Translations under genes and position numbers: made by a program
Assembly (NCBI GenBank): GCA_016709145.1
Contig: JADJEK010000002.1
Location: forward strand, 372,001 to 436,000
DNA length: 64,000 bases
Reading direction: 5' to 3'
Source: Planctomycetota bacterium
GTDB lineage: Bacteria; Planctomycetota; B15-G4; JADJEK01
Part shown: one piece after another, positions 7,375 to 16,239 of the stretch
Position numbering within the stretch: position 1 is the first letter of the stretch
How the letters are laid out: each line of letters starts with the position of its first letter
Notes under the pieces: generated by a model
Told to the model about the DNA's origin: nothing
What the model saw: only the letters and a program-made list of their open reading frames with translations
The model's database searches: none

Positions 7375-8889
7375 TCAGGCGCGAGCGGGACTCGGTCGGC
7401 TCAGTGCGGTCCGCACCAGCTTCAACCAACGCAGGGACGCCGCGTCGTCGCACGACGCGGATCCTTCCGCCAGCGCTTCGAGGACGCGTCGCCCCGCGGC
7501 GCAGTCGGTGTCGTTCGGGACTTCCGTGAGCGCGAGGTAGGCCGCTTCGAGGTCGCCGCGCGCGATGCGCGCCTGCGCGATCATCGGGATCGCGGTCGCG
7601 GCCGGCAGCCCGTGTTCGAGGCCGGTCAGGAGCTCGTGCTCGGCCCCGAGCGGATCCTCGGCGGACAGCAGCAACCGCGCGATGCGCAAACGCACCGCGT
7701 GCCGCTTCGGGTCGAGCGCGAGCGCTGCGCGCAAGGCCACGACGGCGCCGGCGATTTCGCCTTGCTCGGCACGGACTTCGCCGAGCAGCAGTTGGTTCTG
7801 GATGCGGGATGGATCGAGCGCGACGGCGTGCTCGAGGCAACGGGTCGCGGCGCGCGAACGCTTGAGACCGCGCAGCGCGAGGCCGAGCCCAGCCATCGCG
7901 ATCGGACCGGTCACCCCGGGTTCGGGAGGGATCGCCGCGAGCTTGCCGTCGTGGGTGCGCAGCCGTGCGTACGCGACGAACGCTTCTTGCCAGCGGCGTG
8001 TCTTGCTGAACAGATGACCGAGCACGTAGAGGAGGTTCGGACTCTCTCCGAAGCGCTCGCGACCGCGCATCGCGGTGTCCAACGCGGCATCGGTACGGCC
8101 GAGCTTGTCGCGCTCCACGGCGAGCAGCGCGTGGACTTCGGCCGGGAACGACAGGTCGCGCGCGACGGCATCGGGCATGGTCGCGAGCAGTCGTTCGGCG
8201 TTCTCGAGCATGCCCACGGCCTCGTCGCGGCGCTGCGGGAACCGGCGCAGGAAGTCGCCGAACTTGTACCAGCTGTACGTGTGGTCGGGGAACCGCTCGA
8301 CCTGCTTGCGGAACAGCCGCTCGTTGCGCTCGTCCTTGTTGCGCTCGTCGCGTCGCGTCGGCAGGTAGCCGTCGTGGTAGACGCGCACCTGATCGAGCTG
8401 TGTGAGTCGAAGGCCATGCGAGCGCGCGAACGCCGCGATGGACGGCAGCGCTTGTTCGTGGATCACGTAGTCGAAACGGATCGACGGATCGTTGCGGAAG
8501 AAGCGCATCAGGCCGCAGACGTGCGAGCGTCCACCGCCGAGGTCGTTCTCGAATCGCAGGTAGGCGCCGGCGAGCCGTTCGTCCGCGGCGGCCGAGCGCA
8601 GGATGCGCCCGCTGCCGGGCGCGAGGACCTCGTCGGCATCGAGCACGAGGATCCACGGATGCGTGGCCGCGGCGAGCGCGACGTTGCGGACGGCCGAGAA
8701 GTCGTCGTCGAACGACTCGTGCAGGACGCGCGCCCCGAAGCTCCGCGCGACGTCCACGCTGCCGTCCGTCGATCCGGTGTCCACGACGACGATCTCGTCG
8801 ACGACTCCTTGCACGGAGCGCAGCATGCGCGGCAACACGCGCTCCTCGTCCTTCACGATCACACAGAGCGAGATCTTCGGTGCATTCAT
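7375..8889 (-). CDS. Family 2 glycosyltransferase with TPR repeats, possible flagellin glycosyltransferase
   Basis: The 504-aa product begins with a GT2 domain (about 5-220). KISLCVIVKDEERVLPRML is the typical start. EIVVVDTGSTDGS and LVLDADE carry the nucleotide-sugar and metal-binding aspartates, and RFDYVIHEQ is also typical. A TPR solenoid follows (about 270-480). This GT2-TPR architecture is known from enzymes that sit in flagellar or S-layer clusters and glycosylate proteins. Its place between motB and the large flagellar operon makes flagellin a likely acceptor, but that is inference. The ATG at 8889 starts exactly at the conserved GT2 N-terminus; the longer open frame upstream lacks domain character. 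Confidence 0.8.
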   Translation of the reverse strand: MNAPKISLCVIVKDEERVLPRMLRSVQGVVDEIVVVDTGSTDGSVDVARSFGARVLHESFDDDFSAVRNVALAAATHPWILVLDADEVLAPGSGRILRSAAADERLAGAYLRFENDLGGGRSHVCGLMRFFRNDPSIRFDYVIHEQALPSIAAFARSHGLRLTQLDQVRVYHDGYLPTRRDERNKDERNERLFRKQVERFPDHTYSWYKFGDFLRRFPQRRDEAVGMLENAERLLATMPDAVARDLSFPAEVHALLAVERDKLGRTDAALDTAMRGRERFGESPNLLYVLGHLFSKTRRWQEAFVAYARLRTHDGKLAAIPPEPGVTGPIAMAGLGLALRGLKRSRAATRCLEHAVALDPSRIQNQLLLGEVRAEQGEIAGAVVALRAALALDPKRHAVRLRIARLLLSAEDPLGAEHELLTGLEHGLPAATAIPMIAQARIARGDLEAAYLALTEVPNDTDCAAGRRVLEALAEGSASCDDAASLRWLKLVRTALSRPSPARA

Positions 8890-9006
8890 CGTGTTCCGTC
8901 CCGCCGGGGGTATCGGCTCGCCGTTGCGTGAACCTTGTGGACGAAGGCTCGATCTCTTCGCGTCGGAACGCTTTTCATCCGTCGTGAGAAGAAGTTTCCC
9001 GAAGCG

Positions 9007-9036
9007 CTCAAGTCCAAAGCGTCGATCGTCCGAATC
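9007..9036 (+). promoter_or_regulatory. Candidate promoter of the large flagellar operon
   Basis: CTCAAG (9007-9012), a 16-nt spacer and TCCGAATC (9029-9036). The second box matches seven of eight bases of the fliC -10 box. It lies about 70 nt before the first gene at 9105. No convincing sigma-54 element (GG-N10-GC) was found here, although the operon encodes a sigma-54 activator. Confidence 0.4.
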
Positions 9037-9104
9037 GTGGGGCACGCAAGAAAGAGCGAGTCCGCACGCGGCATGGAGCCGCGAGGTCGCGACGCGAACG
9101 TGAC

Positions 9105-9782
9105 ATGGCTGATTCATCCGATCCGGGCGCGATGGCGCCCTTCGATGCAATCCCCGAACCGCCTCCGGCCGAGGCGGCCGGTGGTGCGGGTCATGGCGCG
9201 GAGTCCGCGGCGCAGCCGCGTCGATTCGCGTTCAAGCTGAGTTCGCCGGGGACTCTCCTGGCGCTCGTGCTCGCGCTCGGTTTCGGACAAAGCCTCGCGC
9301 TGCTCGTGTTCTTCGGCGGCCGCGGCGACGACTTGAGCGAGTCGCACGGAACGAACACGAGCGCCGCGGACCCGACTTCGCACGACAGCGAGCACGAGGC
9401 CGCGCCGGCCACGGATCCGCATGCCGCCGAGCCGCACGGCACCGACTCGCACGCCGCGGAGCCGCACTCCTCCGATCCGCACGAAGCTCCGGCCGACCAC
9501 GCATCCGTGGTCCCTGAACACGATCATCCCGCCGAGCCGACGCCCGCCCCGGAGCAGAAGTCCGTCAGCACGCGCGTGCCCGACGTGCTCGACACCGCGC
9601 GCGACATGCTCGACCGCGGCGACGTCAGCGGCGCGCGTCGCATCGCGACCGCGTACCTGCTCCGCGTCGACGGCATGAATGCCGCGGCGCGCGAACGCGC
9701 TTCGGCGGCGTACGCGATCCTCGGTGACGCCATGCGACTCGACTACGAGCTGAGTCTGCGCTTGCGCGGAGACGACCCATGA
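9105..9782 (+). CDS. Membrane protein with His-rich tandem-repeat linker, first gene of the flagellar operon
   Basis: This 225-aa protein is not recognised. A Pro/Ala/Gly-rich N-terminus of about 45 residues leads to one membrane helix (about 50-70). A low-complexity linker follows with degenerate 8-residue repeats of the type DPHAAEPH and DSHAAEPH, making it rich in His, Asp and Glu. A helical C-terminal segment (about 155-225) looks like one or two TPR-type hairpins (DMLDRGDVSGARRIATAYLL). Topology suggests a cytoplasmic tail and a periplasmic helical head. It overlaps the next gene by 4 nt (ATGA), so it probably acts with it. The His-rich linker might bind metal or be pH-sensitive; that is speculation. 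Confidence 0.65.
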   Translation: MADSSDPGAMAPFDAIPEPPPAEAAGGAGHGAESAAQPRRFAFKLSSPGTLLALVLALGFGQSLALLVFFGGRGDDLSESHGTNTSAADPTSHDSEHEAAPATDPHAAEPHGTDSHAAEPHSSDPHEAPADHASVVPEHDHPAEPTPAPEQKSVSTRVPDVLDTARDMLDRGDVSGARRIATAYLLRVDGMNAAARERASAAYAILGDAMRLDYELSLRLRGDDP

Positions 9783-11326
9783 GTGCCATTTGGCTCGGTC
9801 TCGCGCTGTTCTTGCAGCACGACGACTCGATGGCGGACTTCTTGCCGCCGCGACCCGAGGTCGTTCGCATCGAGCGCGAAGGCACCGATCCGGTGTTCGA
9901 CGTGCGCGGGCGCGACTGCAAAGTCATCGACGTGTTGATGGCGCTGACGCGCGACGGCCGCATCCCGATCGTGGTCGATCCGCTGGCCGAGCAGCCGCTG
10001 CGCGGCACCGTCGTGACGGTCCATCTGTCGGGGCGCGGCGCCGACGAGATCATCGTGCTGCTGTCGGCGGCCGCGGGTGTCGACGCACTGCGCGAAACCG
10101 GAGTGTTCCGCATCGAAGGCCCCCCGAAGCCGGCCTCGAGCGCCGAACGCACCAGCCTGTGGCACAACTCCGAGCGCTTCTACGAACTCGCGCTGTCGCA
10201 CGTGAAGGACGACGAGAGCGCGGCGCGTGCGCAACGCGGACTCGCCGAACTCAACCGATTGGTCAAGGACTACGTCAGCGCGTACAGCCAGTACGAGGCG
10301 CTGCTGTCGCGCTTCCCGCGTTCGGAAGCCGCGCGCAATTGCGAAGTGTTGCTGGCGGACATGTACGTGAAGGCCGGAGAAAAGGTCTCGGCGCAGACGT
10401 TGTTGCGCCAGTTCCTCGATCGCTGCACCGACGACACGGTGCGCGAGGAGGCGTTGCGGCGCTTCCTCGATCTGTTGCTCGACGCCGACCGCTTCCGCGA
10501 CCTCGAGGACTTGCGCGAGTCGTTCCTCGCCGTCGGCGAGCTGAGCGCGCAGACGCTGGCCTCGCTGTCGCAGGCCGCCTCGGTGATGGTCGAGAAGGGC
10601 TACCACAGTTCGGCCGTCCTGCTGCTGCAAGAGCTGTGGGTGCGCGACCCCGAGCGTCACGCCGTGCTCGGTCCCGTGCTCGCGCTGGGTCTGGTCGCGC
10701 AGGACGATCTCGAAGCCGCGTTGGCGGTGCTCCAGGTCACGGTTCAACATCTCGAGAACGCGACGACGTCCGCGTCCGCGCTGCTCGCGTTCGCGGAGAT
10801 CGCCGAGCGCACCGGTCGTCGGCAGGATGCGATCCTGTTCGGCCACAACGTGCTCACGGCCGAGGACCGTACGCCGCGCATCGAACTCCGTGCGCACCTC
10901 ATGCTGTTCTCGGTCTATCGCGACCTCGGCCTCGGTCAGCGCGCACGCACGCACCTCTATGCCGCGGAACGCCTCGGTGGACGCGATGAAGGCGGCGAGC
11001 TCGCGCTGCAGTCGGCGCAACTCGCGCTCGACGGCGGCCAGCCGGTCCAGGCTCGTCTGCTGTTCCAAGAAGCGCTGCAGTACGAATCGATCGCCGCGCG
11101 CGCGGAGCTCGGCATCGTGCGTTCGCTGATCGCGGGCGACGAGTCGAAGCGCGCGTGCTCGGTGCTCGCCGACTTGTTCGAGCGCAACGCGTTGCCGTCG
11201 GATGCCTACGCGCTCGCGGTGGATCTCGCCGTCAGCGCCCTCGAGAAGGCTGGTCGCTACGAGGACGCCCGTCGCGTGCTGCGGGGCGACACCAGCGTGC
11301 TCGACGCCGGGGAGGACGCGCCGTGA
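9779..11326 (+). CDS. TPR-rich protein with secretin/STN-like N-terminal domain in flagellar operon
   Basis: The 515-aa product has a short hydrophobic N-terminus (SAIWLGLALFL). Residues 39-114 resemble the short N-terminal domain of secretins and TonB receptors: FDVRGRDCKVIDVLMALTRD, a strand, TVVTVHLSGRGADEIIVLL, then a closing strand ending FRIEG. Ten or so TPR-like helical pairs fill residues 125-500. It is coupled to both neighbours by overlapping stops and starts. Export is likely but the signal is short. TPR scaffold proteins (PflA and PflB of Campylobacter) are known parts of some flagellar motors, so a motor-scaffold role is a reasonable but untested idea. Its exact function is unknown. 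Confidence 0.65.
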   Translation: MSAIWLGLALFLQHDDSMADFLPPRPEVVRIEREGTDPVFDVRGRDCKVIDVLMALTRDGRIPIVVDPLAEQPLRGTVVTVHLSGRGADEIIVLLSAAAGVDALRETGVFRIEGPPKPASSAERTSLWHNSERFYELALSHVKDDESAARAQRGLAELNRLVKDYVSAYSQYEALLSRFPRSEAARNCEVLLADMYVKAGEKVSAQTLLRQFLDRCTDDTVREEALRRFLDLLLDADRFRDLEDLRESFLAVGELSAQTLASLSQAASVMVEKGYHSSAVLLLQELWVRDPERHAVLGPVLALGLVAQDDLEAALAVLQVTVQHLENATTSASALLAFAEIAERTGRRQDAILFGHNVLTAEDRTPRIELRAHLMLFSVYRDLGLGQRARTHLYAAERLGGRDEGGELALQSAQLALDGGQPVQARLLFQEALQYESIAARAELGIVRSLIAGDESKRACSVLADLFERNALPSDAYALAVDLAVSALEKAGRYEDARRVLRGDTSVLDAGEDAP

Positions 11327-12426
11327 TGTTCGACGTACTTCTGCTCTGCGGGATCCTGCTGCAGGATCCGCCCGTTCCGGCGTCGTCCGATCCGCCCACG
11401 CACGAGGAACCTGCGCAAGGCAGCGGCCCGACCGCGGACCCGACCTCCACGCCGCAAGACCCCGCTCCGGTGACCCCGGTGCAGGATCCGCCGGCGCAAC
11501 CGTCGGCCACGCCGGCGACGACTCCCGCACAAGATCCGGTTGCGACCAGCGGCGCGGTTCCCGCATCGGAGGCGGGCAAGGACCAGCCCACGCCGCCGGC
11601 GAGTCCGCCTACGACCGTCGACCCCGCTCCGAACCCGAACCCCGCGGTCGAGACGCTCGACGCTGGTGCTGCCTCGATCCCTCCGATCACGGAGCAGGAT
11701 CTCGCCGATGTCCTCGAACTCGCGGGCATGAACGCGGTCAGCTCGCTCGAGCGCGAAGTGAAGTCGCTGCAGCAGACGCTCGACGGTCTCGTGCTCGCCG
11801 ACGACGAGTCGGTCGTGAAGATCCACGGCGCGAAGGGCTCCGAGGACGATCTCGAGAGCTTCGGAGTCGACGACGCGGTCGCGCGCCAAGTGCGCCGGCT
11901 GCTCGACGAGGTGAAGTCGAAGCGGGCGAAGCTGGCCTTGCTCGATCTGCGCGGAGCGTCCAGCAACAACCCGAACGACGGACTGCGGTCGGTGGCCGAG
12001 GTCGCCGCGACCGCCGCCGCGAACACGACGACCGCCGGGACCGAGCACGGTGCGCCCGCTTCCGTCCCCACGGTCGCTGCACCGATCGCGGATCCATCGA
12101 GCGCTCCCGAAGACGTGCTGTCCGCGCCGTCGCCCGACGCGCAGCGCGAGGCGCTGATCGCCTTCCGCGACCGCGACGTCCGCACGGTGCTCGAGCTGCT
12201 CGCCGATACGCCGATGCTGCGCATGAAGCCGCTCACGCTGTGGGCGTACGGATCGTGCCTGATGTCGGAGCGACGCTACGCCGACGCCAAGGCCGTGTTC
12301 GCGCGCCTGGCGGACGAGCGCGACCACCCGCAACTCGCGCATGGCGCGAAGCAACAGCTCGCGCGCATCACGTTCATGGAGAACGCCCTCGTGGGCGAAG
12401 GACCTAGTACGGAGACCACGAAATGA
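11326..12426 (+). CDS. Pro-rich exported or membrane-anchored protein of the flagellar operon
   Basis: This 366-aa protein of unknown function begins with a short hydrophobic segment (FDVLLLCGILLQ) and then about 100 residues rich in Pro, Thr, Ala and Asp with recurring QDP tripeptides. A helical, coiled-coil-prone part follows (about 125-210), then an Ala/Thr linker and a C-terminal TPR-like segment (RYADAKAVFARLADERD). Its ATG overlaps the previous stop (TGATG), and its stop overlaps the next ATG, so it belongs to the same translational unit as the TPR gene before it. The gene is longer as an open frame, but earlier codons overlap the upstream gene. With the two genes before it, it forms a set that I do not recognise from other flagellar systems. 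Confidence 0.6.
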   Translation: MFDVLLLCGILLQDPPVPASSDPPTHEEPAQGSGPTADPTSTPQDPAPVTPVQDPPAQPSATPATTPAQDPVATSGAVPASEAGKDQPTPPASPPTTVDPAPNPNPAVETLDAGAASIPPITEQDLADVLELAGMNAVSSLEREVKSLQQTLDGLVLADDESVVKIHGAKGSEDDLESFGVDDAVARQVRRLLDEVKSKRAKLALLDLRGASSNNPNDGLRSVAEVAATAAANTTTAGTEHGAPASVPTVAAPIADPSSAPEDVLSAPSPDAQREALIAFRDRDVRTVLELLADTPMLRMKPLTLWAYGSCLMSERRYADAKAVFARLADERDHPQLAHGAKQQLARITFMENALVGEGPSTETTK

Positions 12427-13684
12427 GCGGCCTGACTGCCACGCATCCGCCCACCGACGCCGCGAACGAGCAGGTCGGCGAGCTGAAGGACGCGTTCTGC
12501 GCGTTCTCCGAAGTCGCCGATCGTCTGCGCGCCGCGTACGAAGGGCTGTCCGCGAGCGCGTCGCGTCTCGACGCAGAACTCGCCGCGGCCAACGAACGGC
12601 TGAAGGGCCAGGTCGACGAACTCGAGAACCTGTCGGGTGCGTTGGCCGCCGTGCTGCGCGCGATCCCGTGCGGCGTCGTCGTCGCCGGCATGGACGGAGT
12701 CGTCGTGATGGCGAATCCGGCCGCCGAGCGCATCCTGGGCCGCAAGGGTCGTGAATTGATCGGCAGCCCCGCGAACACGTTGACGGACGTCGACGGTCGA
12801 CCGCTGCTGCGCCTCCACGAAGGACCGGGGCCGGTCGCGGAGCGCATGATCGCCACGAGCGACGGCGCGCGCGTCGTCGACGGCGGCGTGGTCGGCGTGA
12901 CCGATACCGACGGCCGTGAGCTCGGCATCGTCGAAGTGTTGAACGACCGCAGCGAGGTCCGCGCGCTGAAGGAAGAAGTGCGGCGCCTCGACAAATTGGC
13001 GGAGCTCGGCCGCGTCGCCGCGATCATCGCGCACGAGATCCGCAATCCGTTGTCGGGGATCAAGGGCTTCGCCAGCCTGCTGCTGCGCGAGCTCGAGCCC
13101 GACAAGGAGCACAGCGGCGCGGTGCGCTTCGTGCGCCGCATCCTCGAAGGGGCGGATCGCGCCGACGCGATCATCGACAGCGTCCTGTTCCTGGCGCGTC
13201 CGCGCGCTCTCGCGATGACGATCGTCGACGCGGAGACGCTGTTGCTCGACGCACTCGAAGACGTCGCCGCGGCCAAGCCGATGACGATGCGCTCGGTCGC
13301 GGTCGTGCGCCGCGTCGAGCCGGTCGGGTTGGAAGTCGTCTGCGACCGCGTGCGCATGCTCCAAGCCCTCGTGAACCTGATCCAGAACGCGGCCGAAGCC
13401 ATGGGCGGCAAGGGCCGTCTGGCCGTGTCCGCGATGGCGAGCGGCAACAAGGTGCGATTCGTGATCGAGGACTCCGGCCCGGGCGTCCCGGCCTCGCTGC
13501 GCGCACGGCTGTTCGAGCCGTTCTTCACGACCAAGACCGAAGGTGCGGGGCTCGGCCTCGCGCTGGTGGCTCGGATCGCCGAGCTGCATGGCGGCACCAT
13601 CACCGTCGGCAGCGCCGATGGCGGCGGTGCCGCGTTCACGTTGACCGTGCCGACGTCGCAGGATCCCAAGGAGGCGTTCGCTTC

Positions 13685-13688
<4 letters not shown>
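12423..13688 (+). CDS. FlrB/FleS-like sensor histidine kinase of the flagellar hierarchy
   Basis: The 421-aa soluble kinase probably phosphorylates the regulator encoded next. An N-terminal coiled coil (about 20-72) is followed by a PAS domain (about 75-170), the dimerisation/phosphoacceptor box HEIRNPLSG with His204, and a HATPase domain with the N-box NLIQNAAEAM, the G1 box EDSGPGVP and the G2 box GAGLGLALV. No membrane helix is present, so it senses a cytoplasmic signal; in related systems this is thought to be assembly of the export apparatus or switch. It overlaps both neighbours by 4 nt. The kinase-regulator pair beside flgB matches the FlrBC/FleSR arrangement. Confidence 0.85.
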
Positions 13689-15087
<1,399 letters not shown>

Positions 15088-15091
<4 letters not shown>

Positions 15092-15423
15092 CCGAGCTCG
15101 ATCTCGTCATCAACAAGGCGCTCGACGGGCTGACGATGCGGCACAAGGCCATCGCGACCAACCTCGCGAACGGCAGCACGCCGGGCTTCAAGCGCTTCGA
15201 AGTGCTGTTCGAGGACCAACTCGAGAGCGTGGCCGAAGGCGGCAGCTTCGAGCCCGACGTCAAGCGCGACAACAGCGCGGGTGGGCCGGACGGCAACAAC
15301 GTCGTGCCCGAGTCCGAGCTGTCGGCGCTGACGCGCGTCGAGATGAGCTACCAGATCCTGACCCGGGCCCTGTCGTTCAAGGCATCGTGGATGCGAGCCG
15401 CACTCAGCGGTCGCTCCGGTTGA
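15088..15423 (+). CDS. flgB: Flagellar proximal rod protein FlgB
   Basis: FlgB is a structural subunit of the proximal rod in the periplasm, exported by the flagellar type III system. The 111-aa product is slightly short but has the rod N-terminal motif ATNLANGSTPGFKR (the family's ANxxTPGY pattern) and a C-terminal helix with EMSYQILTRALSFK, matching the conserved rod and hook ends that form the D0 coiled coil. The chosen ATG at 15088 overlaps the stop of the regulator gene. FlgC follows after 16 nt. Confidence 0.92.
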
Positions 15424-15439
15424 AAGGGTGGGCTGAACC

Positions 15440-15874
15440 ATGAAGTCGAACCCGATGAACGCGTTCCGCATCCTCGACATCGCGTCGTCCGGCATGGCCG
15501 CCGAACGCAAGCGACTCGAGGTCGTCGCGACGAACATCGCGAACGTCGAGACGCTGCGCACGCCCGAGGGCGGGCCGTATCGCCGCCGCGAAGTCGTGTT
15601 CGAGGCGATGCTCGACTCGTACGCGCGCGACAACGAAGGCCTACCGATGGTGAAGGTCGACGAGGTCCGACTCGATCCGTCCGAGTTCAAGCGCGTGCTG
15701 ATGCCCGGCCATCCCGACGCGGACGCCGATGGTTACGTGCGCATGCCGAACGTCGACCTGATGACGGAGATGGTGGACCTGATGTCCGCCATGCGCTCCT
15801 ACGAAGCGAACATGCGCACCGTGCGCGCGTTCAAGAGCATGGTCGAAGCCTCGCTCGCCGTCGGGAGGGTCTGA
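15440..15874 (+). CDS. flgC: Flagellar proximal rod protein FlgC
   Basis: FlgC is a proximal rod subunit that stacks with FlgB. The 144-aa product has the N-terminal IASSGMAAERKRLEVVATNI followed by ANVETLRTPEGGPYRR, close to the FlgC consensus, and the diagnostic C-terminal block GYVRMPNVDLMTEMVDLMSA with SYEANMRTVRAFKSM. Length is typical. It lies between flgB and the fliE remnant, the usual flgB-flgC-fliE order. The ATG at 15440 has an AAAGGGTGGGC-type leader upstream. Confidence 0.95.
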   Translation: MKSNPMNAFRILDIASSGMAAERKRLEVVATNIANVETLRTPEGGPYRRREVVFEAMLDSYARDNEGLPMVKVDEVRLDPSEFKRVLMPGHPDADADGYVRMPNVDLMTEMVDLMSAMRSYEANMRTVRAFKSMVEASLAVGRV

Positions 15875-15877
15875 TCC

Positions 15878-16185
15878 ATGCCTCTCGACGGAATCGGCGG
15901 CGTCGGCGCGTTCTCGCACGGCGACTTCGTGCGCGGCTTGACCGAGTCGTCCAGGACGCCTCGGGCGCCAAGTTCACGCAACTGCTCGAGGGGTTGGTCC
16001 AGGACGCGAACACCGCGCAGAAGCACTCCGAGGCGTTGGTCCAAGGCCTCGCGCGCGGTGAGCCGGTGGACTCGCACCAAGTGATCACGGCGTTGACCGA
16101 GGCGGACCTGTCGTTCCGCACGCTGCTCGAGGTCCGGACCCGACTGATCGAGGCGTACCAAGAGATCCAGCGCATGCAGGTGTGA
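15878..16185 (+). pseudogene. fliE: FliE (MS ring-rod junction) with a one-base frameshift
   Basis: FliE joins the MS ring to the rod and is normally essential for rod export. The start frame (ATG 15878) encodes about 23 plausible residues ending GDFVRGLTE and then turns into Arg/Ser-rich nonsense. The rest of FliE is in another frame from about 15946: VQDASGAKFTQLLEGLVQD, then NTAQKHSEALV and the C-terminal signature TLLEVRTRLIEAYQEIQRMQV-like ending at 16185. The join is at GACCGAGTCGTCCAG. Adding one G after ACCGAG would restore a single frame of about 103 codons, the normal FliE size. It may be a base-calling error, a real mutation, or recoding; no classic slippery heptamer is visible. 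All neighbouring flagellar genes are intact. Confidence 0.8.
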
Positions 16186-16239
16186 GTGGTGTCGCGGTGA
16201 GCGTCAGAACCGAACCGTTCCGCAGGACGAGGTGAGAGC

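Noticed and set aside
2643..7529. A 1628-codon plus-strand open frame across fliD, fliC, motA and motB
   Set aside because: It is an artefact of high GC: Arg/Asp/Val-rich, antisense to clear flagellin and cap genes and out of frame with motA/motB.
9000..12430. Sigma-54 promoter (GG-N10-GC) for the large flagellar operon
   Set aside because: I looked near 9000-9105 and found no pair with correct spacing, despite the FlrC-like activator.
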